A DNA stretch of 64,000 nucleotides from Fistulifera solaris (taxonomy: Eukaryota > Bacillariophyta > Bacillariophyceae > Naviculales > Stauroneidaceae), in the NCBI GenBank assembly GCA_030295235.1, contig AP026125.1:1550001-1614000 (forward strand). The letters are read 5' to 3'. A program made the position numbers and the translations under genes. Positions 42,959-54,545 of the stretch are shown piece after piece (within the stretch, counting starts at the first letter, position 1; every line of letters starts with the position of its first letter). The notes under the pieces were generated by a model that saw only the letters and a program-made list of their open reading frames with translations, was not told where the DNA came from and did no database searches.

Positions 42959-43958
42959 TTAGGTTTCTAGGACAAGCCCATCGTGGGCGAATTGGATGTT
43001 TCCGTGTTTTTGCCTTAGCTGACGATTCATGTCATCGTGAAGCGGAAAGGCGTCGCAGTTCATACCAAGTAGATACGTCATTTTCCTGGGGGCTATCTCA
43101 TGAGACATCACGATAGCCTGCTTCATACTGTAGTGGACGGGGTGTTCTTGGTCTGGATTCAGTGCATCGATGATCAACACATCCGTTGGAGGCAATTTGG
43201 AGCGAATGTAATCCAAAGTCTCAGGAAGCATGCGTGAAATGTCCGATAAATACACTACATTCGTGCGGCCTACAGTAAACGAGAAGCCGTAGGAAACCAA
43301 GTCTTCTCCGTGAATGACTGGTAAGGGCGTAACTTTCAATGTACCAATGGTGAAAGGAGAAAACTTTTCGAACACTGTAACTTGGAATGACGCTACGTGG
43401 CGTTCCACTCGTGGCTTGCCCTCGTCCACGATGACAGCTGTTGCCTTTGGCAATAGCCAGGGAAATTGATTTTGTAAAGCTTTCAAGCACTCTGATGATA
43501 AGAAAAGAGGCATCGCAACCGACCCAAGTCGCTTTTCTCCGTCAAACTTCCAGCGTTGAAAGCCTCGAACGTCATCCAATCCGGCGGCGGCATCCATGTG
43601 TTGGTGGGTCAAAATGATGGCGTCTAACTGTGTCGCTCCCACTTCTGGTAACCATCTCAGTGCACCTTCTCGAAACGTTTTTCCGACATCAATAATTACG
43701 TTCGTTCCGTTTTCTAACATGATGAGCAGTGATGGATTGTTGCGGTAGTTTTTGTTGTATTTTGGGTTTCCCCGAGAAGCTACTTTCGAAACATGACGAC
43801 AATACTTTTCCATTCGAGCCAGTGCCGAGGAAAACAATCTTCGATTGAACTTTATCACCATCGCAATTAGACTTTGGCAAGGATATTCCGCGCAACAAAA
43901 ATCCAGAAGTAGCGATAGCCGAGAATAAAAAGCGCTCTATGAGTTGATTGCTTATCAT
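42959..43958 (-). CDS. Metallo-beta-lactamase-fold phosphodiesterase-like protein, one frame break
   Basis: The first part reads MISNQLIERFLFSAIATSGF and then KIVFLGTGSNGK. After a frame switch at the AAAA (forward T run 43807-43810, apparently one base long) it continues YCRHVSKVASRGNPKYNKNY, RNNPSLLIMLENG, LDAIILTHQHMDAAAGLDDV (the metal-binding HxHxD block, here HQHMDA), PLPVIHGEDLVSYGFSF and VVYLSDISRM. Corrected length is 332 residues. The layout fits the PhnP/RNase Z-like group that hydrolyses cyclic or linear phosphodiesters. The N-terminal hydrophobic stretch could be a signal anchor. The stop is a short TAG read on the minus strand near 42961. Confidence 0.82.
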
Positions 43959-44183
43959 TCTTGCGATAATCTAATTTAATTCATGTTGCAATCAAGGAAA
44001 TAACTTGGTTGCAATGCCTGCGCTTATATTCGGCACGTAAAAAATCGTTCCTGTCTCGTGACTGAAATCAACTCGTAGTAACTTTAAGGCTACGACAGTA
44101 TGTAACCGAACATGATATATAAAAGTTATACTTGTACATCATGCAATTGTGTCTTAACATATTTATAATAGTCCGATGGGTGA
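43959..44183. other. Short intergenic stretch
   Basis: 0.2 kb between the start of the metallo-beta-lactamase gene and the 3' end of the first Ca2+-ATPase. No feature was seen. Confidence 0.35.
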
Positions 44184-47100
44184 TCATCGACTAATAAAGT
44201 TACTTCGACGCCCAACCGTTTTTCTGGAATATGCGAAAAAGATATGGATAATCTGATAGACTGGAAATGCACCTAAGCCAAGGATCATTGACACTACCCA
44301 GTACTTCAGTTCCAGACCATCATCGGCAACTTTGAAGGCAATGGAACCGAACTCGACAATGAGGGCCTGCAGCACAGCTGTTGTGATCCAGATGCCATAA
44401 AAAAGCGGATTGTTAAAAACGCCAGAAAACACGTTGACTAAAGTACAACAATGGGTGAGAAACAGAAAGAAGCAGCAATAGCTTTGATTTTCTGAAGACA
44501 AAAAGTACTTACATTCCCCCCTTCAGATTACGGCAGTTGATCTCATTAAAAAGTTGCATCCACACAAAGGTATTGAAGATGAGCGTGTAATGAACAGAGT
44601 TGATGTCGTCTTCATAAAGAATGTGGCCCGCTTCCATACCATCAAAGATGTCCGGTCCTTTGAACAACAAAACCATTACAACAATGACCTGGTAAGCAGC
44701 TTGACCAAGCATGTTAGCAAGCATGTGGTTTGTGATCATGCTATCAGTACGATTGACCGGAGGCTTTTGAAGGAGGGATTCCAAAGGAGGCTCAGATGCC
44801 AGAGCTAAACTTGCCAATGAATCCATCAGCAAGTTTACCCACAACAACTGAATGGCGGCCAACGGACTAATTTGGTAAGTAAACGCTCCAACAAGGGCAG
44901 TGATGACGGCCGCAATATTCACGGTGAGCTGAAACTGCAAGAACTTTTGAATAGAAGCATAAACGTTACGACCCCACTTGGCTGCAGTGACGATAGACGC
45001 AAAGTTGTCGTCGATTAGGATAATGTCCGCGGCATCCTTCGCAATCTGAGTACCGGCGATACCCATGGCAAAACCAATGTCAGCACGTTTCAAAGCAGGA
45101 GCGTCGTTGGTTCCGTCACCCGTCATAGCAACCACCTGACGATCTGGGAAGATGCGGATTCCGTCTTCCGCTAGAAGACGCTTGCAAACCTCCTTGTCGG
45201 CAAACAGGTTCGACTGGTTGAGACCGTGTGCCAACGTAAGCTTGTCGTCTGGAGAACTGCGAGCCAGAACGCGAAGGTGCGGCCAGATCTTGTCAAACTC
45301 GGCCTGGTCGAACTCCGATGTGCCGTCCTTTGAAACTCGATAGACCTTGCTTCGGAACGTCTTTCCTTCCATCAAAATGTTCTCTTTCAAATTGTCCGCA
45401 ACACGTTCTGTCGTTCCTTCGATGAAATGGAAATCACGAAGAATGCCGGCCTGGTAAGCGATGCTCACAGCCGTGTTCGGACTGTCACCTGTAACAAGAC
45501 GGACATCAATACCGGCAGTGTAGCATTTCTCAATAGCTCCAGGGACTTCGGGGCGCAAAGGATCTTCAATACCGACAAGCGCAAGGAGTGTGAGCTCTGT
45601 CTCTCCTTCGAAGGCAGGAGAACCGTCCGAGTTCGTGAGGGTAGCACTGAGAGAATCAAGGTCGAATCCTGCCGGCAAGTCACGGTATGCCAAAGCCAAG
45701 CACCTCATACCGCGGCGCGCATAGCCCAAAGCCACATCTTGCATGATCTGAGAATCCGCTGTCGACATGTCAGAATCTTCTCCCAAAATCCCCACAAATT
45801 TGGTGCATCGGGCCAGGATGACTTCAGCCGCACCCTTGCTGTACAAGCGATATCGGTCACCCTCCAAAGGCACGGCCCAGCTCATCATTTTACGAGCAGA
45901 AGAGAAGCCGTACTGTTTACCCTGCGACAGAAACTCGCCGAGTTTGCCTTTGTCTGAACGCCCCTTAGTGGTGTCGCGAATATTTTCAACGCTCTCTCCA
46001 AGTTCATGGACTACATGAAGAAGCGCCAACTCTGTTGGGTTACCGGATGAGCTCAATTCTTTCCCATTATTATCAAAGTAAAGAACTGTCTCGTTCATTG
46101 AGTTAATGGAAATGCACTGACAAATCAAATCGATGACCGATTTGCCAAGGCCGCCTTGATGCGACATGACGTAACTGCCAAGGGTGACAGCAGGATCGTC
46201 GACGGCGTAATTCACTTTTCCGGAATAGAGCGCGCGGGCTGTCATCTTGTTTGCCGTCAATGTACCTAATAAGATATTTTGGTGAGCACAGAAAAATATG
46301 ACCATAACACATATATGCGCTGTAAAGCGTAATCTCGTACCTGTCTTATCCGTGCAAATCGTGGTAGCACATCCCATTGTCTCGCAAGCTTCAAGATGCT
46401 TCACAAGGTTCTGTTCGCTCATCATTTTATTGGAACTAAAGGCAAGAGAGAGCGTTACGGCAAGTGGTAGGCCCTCTGGAACTGCAACAGCCAACACAGT
46501 GATCGCAGTAACTAGGTAGTCCACAAGATTGCTCACACTATCTCCTTCAACACCCAGTCCAATAATGCAGCTTACAATGAACGCAATAGAAGCCGCGAAA
46601 GTTCCTCCAAGACCAATTTTCTTCGCGATGTCATCCAACTTGACATAAAGTGGGGAGTTCTCGCCCTCTCCGCCGAGTTCGTCTTCGTGATCCCCAGTTT
46701 CGTAAACACGAGCTTTGATTTTCCCCGATACGGAGTTTACTCCGACTGCAATCACGACCATTTTACCAGATCCTTGAGCTGCGTTGGTGCCACTGAGAAC
46801 AACATCGCCGGGATGCTTGCTGATCAAATGTGACTCTCCTGTCAAACTACTTTCGTTCATCTTCAAATCGCTGGCGGGTCCCAGTAACACGCAATCGGCA
46901 GGGATCGAAGCCAAGTTGTGACTGTTCACCGACAAAATATCACCAACAACGATGTCATCATCCGTGACAGAAATCTGCTTTCCATCGCGAATTACGGACT
47001 TGGTGTTGCTCTCGTGCAAGCTTTTCGAGAGACGGATAAAAGCAAATTGCTTCGCGTAGTCGATGCCGGCAGTGACCAAAATTACAATGCAAACCGAAAA

Positions 47101-47811
47101 GAGAATGGCAGCACCCTCGATCCAGCAGGTGTTGCACGGTCCCTCATGCGTTGTAGCCTCAACGACAATACTGATGGTACCGAGCACAATCAACATGCAT
47201 AGAACAAAATCGTGCGATGCCTCCCAGCACAACTGCAAAAAGCTTGTAAGCTTCTTCTCGGACAAGGCGTTAGTTCCGAACACTTCACGTCGGATCTCCA
47301 CCTCGCGAGGGTCAATTCCGGACTCAGGACTTGAGCGAAGAAGGACGGAAGTCAGGACGTTCGCCGCCATGTCCATCTCTTTGTGTCCTCCAGCATCATC
47401 GTCGTGACCGTCGCCCTTTTCTCCAATGTGACGAATCTTTGCGACCAGCTGCTCGACATCGCGGAGAAGCTTTTGCTCCGGAGACACTTTCTCGGGGTCT
47501 TCGTAGCTTGTCTTTGTGTCTTTGCCGTCACCTCCGGCGTACGTCTTCACTCCCTTTTCGAGGAGTTTCGCCAGAGCTTCAGGAGTTCTGTCATTACTGA
47601 GGATGCCCAACTCGGTAGCCGTGACAGGATAAGGAGCTGTGATGTCCCCAAGTTTAGTTCCGATAGAAGATGCAATCGATGCTTCGACTGCGGCTTCTAG
47701 ACCTCCAAAACGAGACCCTGGGTCTCTGTTCCCGGTGCTTCGCAAGCTCCCCTTCACTCCGGCTTCATCTTTACCGTCGGTCTCCGTAGCGCTACGATTA
47801 TCGTTCTCCAT
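44184..47811 (-). CDS. P2B-type Ca2+-ATPase, copy 1, three exons
   Basis: Exons 47811-46341, 46265-44513 and 44437-44184, with introns of 75 bp each; the first intron has no stop and keeps frame. It encodes about 1158 residues. Motifs: MNESSLTGESHLISK, M4 VPEGLPLAV, phosphorylation site ICTDKTG|TLTANKM split by intron 1, MTGDGTNDAPALKRADIGFA, and M6 LLWVNLLMDSLASL. VPEGLPLAV with NLLMD is the plasma-membrane/vacuole type with one Ca2+ site. The C-terminus ends soon after the last membrane segment, so any autoinhibitory domain must be N-terminal. The 6-base G run before intron 2 (forward C run 44516-44521) looks one base long; corrected it reads KGEFNVFSGVFNNPLFYG. Nearly identical to copy 2. 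Confidence 0.93.
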
Positions 47812-48636
47812 TGTCTTGACTTTGCTCTTCTTACAATAACCTTACAGACTTTCTTTGTTCGTTCGAGCCTCGCCAATGAATCAAAGAAGGTTTTATTTGT
47901 GTTGTTGACTCTTTAATTGCCAACGAAGTCTTCCACGCTCCATCCATTTTGTTTTCGGATCAAAAGATGACTATTCTGGGACTTCTCGAGACTTCGCAGG
48001 ACATTACGGTCATTTCGAAACGTCCCTGCATTTGGAAAATCAACGGACAATGTGACGTCGACTTGGTTTGTAAGTGTAGTGATGAAAACGGTCATTGAAA
48101 CATTCTACTTAATGTTTCACAGTAAAGCCGAAATTCGAAAATTCACTCCGAGCCTTCGAGCTACGAGCTCCAAGAAAAACATGTGACGCGAAAAACGAAT
48201 CTGCTGGATTCGGGTATTTTTCCTAGGGATTCGATTATTCATGTCGATGATCATTGATCGTGAGGAGTCCTTTAGCAACAGCAACGAGCGAGCAGCCCAG
48301 TCGACATTAGCAGTTAGTTAAAACATACCAGGTAAATAGGATTTGAGTGAGAAATCTTCTAATTGTAAGTTAGTTTTCTCGTGAAAACAAGACTAAACAC
48401 TGCGAGTTGTTCTAAACTTTAACAACTGTGGGGATACTAAATGTACACTCTGGTGAGTCTTCTTGTTGTTCACCTATCTCCTATTTGTCACTTTGGGTAG
48501 GCAAGCGACCTCTAGAGACCACATCTGGGACCGTGTCCTGGTAGTACCTAAAGTCTCGGTGCACTAGATCAAGAGGATTTTAAACTAAATCACTAGCGTG
48601 CGCCCTGCTCCGTGATTTCAGACGCAGCTCAGTCGT
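47812..48636. promoter_or_regulatory. Upstream region of Ca2+-ATPase copy 1
   Basis: 0.8 kb between the ATPase start and the 3' end of the DHFR-like gene. TGACGTC (48053-48059), a CRE half-plus-one, lies 242 bp upstream of the ATG. No gene was seen. Confidence 0.4.
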
Positions 48637-49284
48637 TTAAAGAAGCTTTTTCAAATGATAATGAGTGGTTACCATTCCGCTTTGAAATGCTTGTGTTTTG
48701 ATGTGCATCAGCTTCACCGCGTAATCCAACTTTCCAAATAAAGGTATCCCTTCACCCAGAAGCACCGGAACTCGTGTAATAATCATATCCTGGATCATTC
48801 CGGTCCGTAGAAAGCTCTGCACTGTTGCTCCCCCGTCTACGTAAACATGAGTCCGGCCCTGAGCTTTCAAGTCGTCCATGAGTTCCGTAGGTGTTTTCGA
48901 AGAGCACAAGACTACGTCCTTACAATAACCAGGGACCTTCACAGCATCCGGAGTCCTGGTCCAAACAACAAGTGGCGTCTTTCCGTACGGATACATTTCT
49001 TCTCCAAACGACACGACTTTATCGAATGTGTTACGACCCATTACAATCGCATCTACCGAAGTCATAAAGTCACGAAAGGCCGCTCCACTTTCCTCGTCAT
49101 CTTGAAAGTCGTCGAGGAAGTCCACGCTTCCATCAGGTGTTGCAATGTAGCCATCCACTGTAACAGCAATAAAAACGGATCCTTTCATCGTTGCAGTTGC
49201 AGCTTGAAAAATTATCGAATTTTGAGAACACAAATTAGATCCGAGTTGTACGACAAATGAAAGAAATGAGAGGAGATTGATCAT
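48637..49284 (-). CDS. RibD C-terminal/DHFR-like reductase
   Basis: From ATG 49284 it has 215 residues; the conserved domain starts at a second Met (49188, MKGSVFIAVTVDGYIATPDG). Family blocks: MTSVDAIVMGRNTFDKVVSF, LVVWTRTP, HVYVDGGATVQSFLRTGMIQ and ITRVPVLLGEGIPLFGK. This is the RibD_C fold shared by dihydrofolate reductase and riboflavin-pathway reductases; small stand-alone members are NADPH-dependent reductases of unknown substrate. The 32-residue N-terminal extension (MINLLSFLSFVVQLGSNLCS) is hydrophobic and could be a targeting signal if the first ATG is used. It sits between the two Ca2+-ATPase copies in the same direction. Confidence 0.85.
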   Translation of the reverse strand: MINLLSFLSFVVQLGSNLCSQNSIIFQAATATMKGSVFIAVTVDGYIATPDGSVDFLDDFQDDEESGAAFRDFMTSVDAIVMGRNTFDKVVSFGEEMYPYGKTPLVVWTRTPDAVKVPGYCKDVVLCSSKTPTELMDDLKAQGRTHVYVDGGATVQSFLRTGMIQDMIITRVPVLLGEGIPLFGKLDYAVKLMHIKTQAFQSGMVTTHYHLKKLL

Positions 49285-50051
49285 TACTGATCGCCCCAAG
49301 CTTTCCACACACGACAGAACTTATTGAAGGCTTGATTCGCCTCGAAAAAAATCCCTTTCCCCGGGGTGCGTTTCCGTTGGCGTTAGTATTCGTATCGTCT
49401 TTGACAACAGCCGTCTCCGTACGCCCGCAAAAAACGCGGATCGACGGCAAGCTATCACTCCCAAAACCAAAATCAAAGCTTAAGATCTTTTATATAGACC
49501 TGAAATTGGTTCACTTTATTACCCAGTTGAGTAGTTCGATTGTCATCTCTTTGCTTACATTCAAAGCGACGACGAAGAAGTTTTTGTTTTTTGTTATTGT
49601 CGTAAAAAATGCGGATCTTTTTGGGCGGACGAGCGATGTACAGACTGCGTGTTTTCGTCGACCGCGACACTTCGTCGGCACGATCTTTTTTGACTTTTGA
49701 CTTTTGACACGGAATTCACAAAAGCTAGCTCTTTTGTTGAAACAAACATGAATCATCATCAACTGAATGGAAAGCCACTTCTTGCGGATGTCAATGGTGC
49801 AAAAGTTGCCCATGTACATTCATTTCGTGGATGACTTTCGTAACGGGCGCTTACATGGCCTGTGCGATCACGCAGCATACTCCACATAAGCGGCGACTCC
49901 TTGCAAGTCGACGACACAATGTTTGAAAAGGTTGGAGGTTTTTTGTATCTAACAAGAGCGTTGTTAATGAGCACAATATCCTTACTGTATATAAGCAAAC
50001 TACTGCCCTCGCGAGCACTATTCCAAAGTCAGCACGGTTGCTTCACTTCGA
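49285..50051. other. Intergenic stretch
   Basis: 0.77 kb between the DHFR-like gene and the 3' end of Ca2+-ATPase copy 2. Short open frames only. Confidence 0.4.
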
Positions 50052-53000
50052 TTACTCATCCTTGTTGAGGAACATTCCGTAAACAACACGGATGATCTGG
50101 TACACTGGGAATGCACCTAGTCCGAGAACCATGGACACAATCCAATACTTGAGCTCAAGACCCTCATCTGCAACCTTGAACGCGAGCGAACCATACTCGA
50201 CGATGAGCGCCTGTAGTACAGCTGTCGTGATCCAGATACCGTAGAAGAGGGGATTCTTGAACATATTAGAGAATACATTCACTGAGATTACCGAATTGGG
50301 TGAGACACCGAAAGAGGACTTCAGATAGGAGACTGACATTACAAGAGCACTTACTTTCTCCCTTCAGCACACGGCAGTTGATTTCATTGAAAAGCTGCAT
50401 CCAAACGAATGAATTGAAAATTAGCGTGTAATGGACCGAGTTAATGTCATCTTCATAGAGAATGTGACCGGGTTCCATACCATCAAAAATGTCCGGCCCC
50501 TTGAACAACAAAACCATGATGACCACAACCTGGTAAGCAGACTGACCGAACATGTTCGCACACATGCGCTTTGTGATCATACTATCAGTGCGGTTGACAG
50601 GGGGTCTCTTCAAAAGGGCTTCAATGGGAGGTTCGGAAGCAAGCGCTAAACTAGCCAACGAATCCATCAGCAAGTTCACCCACAACAACTGAATGGCAGC
50701 TAGGGGACTGAGCTGGTATGTAAACGCACCGACGAGGGCGGTGCAAACAGCGCTGATGTTCACAGTAAGCTGAAACTGCAAAAACTTCTGAATAGAAGCG
50801 TAGATGTTACGCCCCACTTGGCTGCAGTGACGATCGACGCAAAGTTGTCGTCGATGAGGATAATGTCAGCGGCATCTTTCGCGATCTGAGTACCGGCGAT
50901 ACCCATGGCAAAACCAATGTCGGCACGTTTTAGAGCAGGAGCATCGTTGGTTCCGTCTCCCGTCATAGCAACCACCTGACGATCTGGGAAGATGCGGATT
51001 CCGTCTTCCGCGAGAAGACGCTTGCAAACCTCCTTGTCGGCAAACAGATTCGACTGGTTGAGACCGTGTGCCAACGTAAGCTTGTCGTCTGGAGAACTGC
51101 GAGCCAGAACACGAAGGTGCGGCCAGATCTTGTCAAACTCGGCCTGGTCGAACTCCGATGTGCCGTCCTTTGAAACTCGATAGACCTTGCTTCGGAACGT
51201 CTTTCCTTCCATCAAAATGTTCTCTTTCAGATTGTCCGCAACACGTTCCGTGGTACCCTCAATGAAATGGAAGTCACGAAGAATGCCGGCCTGGTAAGCG
51301 ATGCTCACAGCCGTGTTCGGACTGTCACCCGTAACAAGACGGACATCAATACCGGCAGTGTAGCATTTCTCAATGGCTCCAGGGACTTCAGGACGCAGAG
51401 GATCTTCAATACCGACAAGCGCAAGGAGTGTGAGCTCTGTCTCTCCTTCGAAGGCAGGAGAACCGTCCGAGTTCGTGAGGGTAGCACTGAGAGAATCAAG
51501 GTCGAATCCTGCCGGCAAGTCACGGTAAGCCAACGCCAAGCATCTCATACCGCGGCGCGCATAACCCAAAGCCACATCTTGCATGATCTGAGAATCCGCT
51601 GTCGACATGTCAGAATCTTCTCCCTGCGTTCCGACAAATTTCGTGCATCGGGCCAAGATGACTTCGGCAGCACCCTTGCTGTACAAGCGATAACGGCCTC
51701 CCTCCAAAGGCACGGCCCAACTCATCATCTTGCGAGCAGAAGAGAAACCGTATTGCTTTCCCTGCGACAGAAACTCGCCGAGTTTGCCCTTATCTGAACG
51801 GCCCTTTGTGGTGTCGCGAATCTTCTCAACGCTCTGTCCTAGCTGATGCACGATATGAAGAAGAGCCAACTCTGTGGGGTTACCAGATGAGCTCTCTTCT
51901 TTTCCATTCTTATCAAAGTACAAGACCGTCTCGTTCATTGAGTTGATCGAAATGCACTGGCAAAGCAAGTCGATGACTGGCTTGCCAAGACCGCCTTGAT
52001 GCGACATGACGTAACTACCAAGGGTGACAGCAGGATCATCGACCGAGTAGTTCACCTTTCCGGAATAGAGCGCACGAGCTGTCATCTTGTTTGCTGTAAG
52101 AGTACCTGTTACGATGATCAAGAAGAGAAGGGAAGGGAAAAGAACGTGCATGAGACATGTGCGATGTGAGGCAGTTAAGCTTGTGAGGTAGAGATAGCAC
52201 TTACCTGTCTTGTCCGTGCAAATCGTGGTTGCGCATCCCATGGTCTCGCATGCTTCGAGGTGCTTCACAAGATTTTGCTCTTTCATCATCTTGTTCGAAC
52301 TGTAGGCGAGAGCGAGCGTAACAGCAAGAGGAAGACCCTCTGGAACTGAAACGGCTAAAACAGTGATGGCAGTTACCAAGTAGTCAACAAGGTTGCTCAC
52401 ACTCTCTCCTTCGACACCAAGACCGACGATACAGCTGACAATGAACGCAACGGAAGCTGCGCATGTACCACAAAGACCGATTCTCTTCGCCAAAGCGTCC
52501 AGCTTCTCGTAAAGTGGGGAGTTCTCTCCCTCTCCGCCGAGTTCATCTTGGTTATCTCCAGTTTCGTAAACACGAGCTTTGATCTTTCCAGAAACAGAGT
52601 TCACACCAACGGCAATAACCACCATCTTGCCAGAGCCTTGGACAGCGTTGGTTCCGCTCAAAATGACATCACCAGGTTGCTTGCTGATCAAGTGCGACTC
52701 TCCTGTCAAACTGCTCTCGTTCATCTTCAAGTCGCTAGCGGGGCCCAAAAGAACGCAGTCCGCAGGGATCGACGCTAAGTTGTGACTATTCACCGACAAG
52801 ATGTCACCGACGACGATGTCGTCATCCGTCACCGAAATCTGTTTGCCATCGCGAATCACCGACTTAGTGTTGCTCTCATGCAAGCTCTTCGAGAGACGGA
52901 TGAAAGCAAACTGCTTGGCGTAGTCGATGCCCGCGGTCACCAAAATCACAATGCACACCGAAAAGAGAATGGCAGCACCCTCGATCCAACAGGTGTTGCA

Positions 53001-53597
53001 CGGACCCTCGTGCGTTGTAGCCTCAACGACGATACTAATGGTACCGAGCACAATCAACATGACCAAGACGAAATCTTGTGAAGCCTCCCAGCACAACTGC
53101 AAGAAGCTCGTAAGCTTCTTCTCGGACAAGGCGTTAGTTCCGAACACTTCACGTCGGATCTCAACTTCACGAGGGTCGATACCGGACTCGGGGCTTGAGC
53201 GAAGCAGAACAGAAGTCAGGACGTTCGCCGCCATATCCATCTCTTTGTGCCCTCCGGCATCATCGTCGTGCCCTTCTCCCTTTTCGCTGATGTGACGAAT
53301 CTTTGCGACCAACTTTTCGACGTCGCGGAGAAGCTTTTGCTGCGGGGACGGTGTCTCGGGATCGTCGTGGTCTCCCGCAAACGTTTTCACTCCCTTTTCA
53401 AGAAGTTTCGCCAGAGCTTCAGGTGTTCTGTCATTACTGAGGATACCCAATTCGGTAGCCGTGACGGGATAAGGAGCTGTGATGTCTCCGAGATGCTTGC
53501 CGATCGAGCTCGCAATGGAAATTTCAACTGCAGCCTCCAATCCTCCAAAACGCGATCCCTGCCCCGAAGAGCTTTCTTTGCCGTTTTCAGTTGTCAT
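50052..53597 (-). CDS. P2B-type Ca2+-ATPase, copy 2, three exons
   Basis: Exons 53597-52205, 52105-50355 and 50281-50052, with introns of 99 and 73 bp at the same positions as in copy 1. ATG 53597 (MTTENGKESSSGQGSRFGGL) is used because the upstream in-frame codon is TTG. A 4-base G run (forward C run 50812-50815) looks one base short and would otherwise cut the protein at KWGVTSTL; corrected length is 1124 residues. All catalytic motifs listed for copy 1 are present. Protein sequences of the two copies are nearly the same over long stretches, and intron lengths and N-terminal tails differ, which marks a tandem duplication. A palindromic TGACGTCA (CRE) lies 165 bp upstream. Confidence 0.93.
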
Positions 53598-54545
53598 TGC
53601 TTGCTTTTTGACAGTAATTTCTTTGGTCAATCAATGTCGTCCTCAATGACTTTGTGACGAATGACGACAAAAATTGAAAAAGACGCAAAGTGTCACGTCG
53701 CGCAAATTTATCGAAAAGATGAGGGGGCGGGTCCTTCCAAAATAAATATTGTAAGTCGTTCTGACGTCAGCAGTCATATGACAAGTCCAGGGAGTTTTCG
53801 AGCTCTGATTTCAATGTATCGCTTTTATGTATGAGACAACGTTTCCGAGAAGTCCCCGATTTCTTTCGCGTAAAAATTTGACGGGATCCGTTGATCGTTT
53901 GTTTGTCGCTCGTTCGCCATTTTCTCCGAAAGTTGATAAGCCCTTGGTTTTCCATCGAGTACTCAATTACTATAAAATTGGCTGTTTTGATCGTGGAATA
54001 CTTTAAGATCCATAGTCAACGGAGATTGAATCAAGATTAAGAGGTCCACTTTCAGTACTTCATCTGACCGACGCACACGTGGTCAACTGTGCAATCAACT
54101 GTGCGAAGTGCGAAAAGCAACTACTACTTGTACGTGTTTGAATTTTCCGTCGCACCGAAACCCAACTGCTGTCGCACTTTTCTATGTGGCGATTGATGGT
54201 GATGAAGATTCCAGATTCCATTATTTGTCTGCTTTTTAGTCTAAGGTCTAAGCAAGGTCTAAGGCTCTAAGGCTGTCAACCAAAAACCTCTCAGTATCGG
54301 ATCGTTTAGCGAATAGAACGCGACTTTCGTACTTCTACTTTCACAAGAACACTTTCGTTTGTTCCTCGTTTATTGCTATCGTTATATCGTTATCCTACGT
54401 AACTCTCAGAAAAGAAATATCTTCAACAGAATGATTCAAACCTTAAGAACTATAATGTATTAGAGTGAATTGGGTCACAGCGATTGTCAACGGGCGAGCC
54501 ACACAGAGGCATGAAAAGAGCAGACCATTCTTTGATACCAACAGT
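53598..54545. promoter_or_regulatory. Upstream region of Ca2+-ATPase copy 2 and convergent tail of the aldolase gene
   Basis: 0.95 kb. A perfect CRE palindrome TGACGTCA sits at 53762-53769. A short CTAAGG-type repeat (AAGGTCTAAG units) occurs near 54238-54275. In diatoms TGACGT-type elements are known to mediate CO2/cAMP response; whether this one does is not known. Confidence 0.5.
53762..53769. promoter_or_regulatory. CRE-like palindrome TGACGTCA
   Basis: Eight-base palindrome inside a 10-base palindrome (CTGACGTCAG, 53761-53770), 165 bp upstream of Ca2+-ATPase copy 2. A related TGACGTC lies upstream of copy 1. Binding by bZIP factors is the known role of such sites. Confidence 0.4.

Noticed and set aside
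45427-45957. 176-codon plus-strand frames over both Ca2+-ATPases (also 51267-51797)
   Set aside because: They recur in both copies only because the sense genes are nearly identical.
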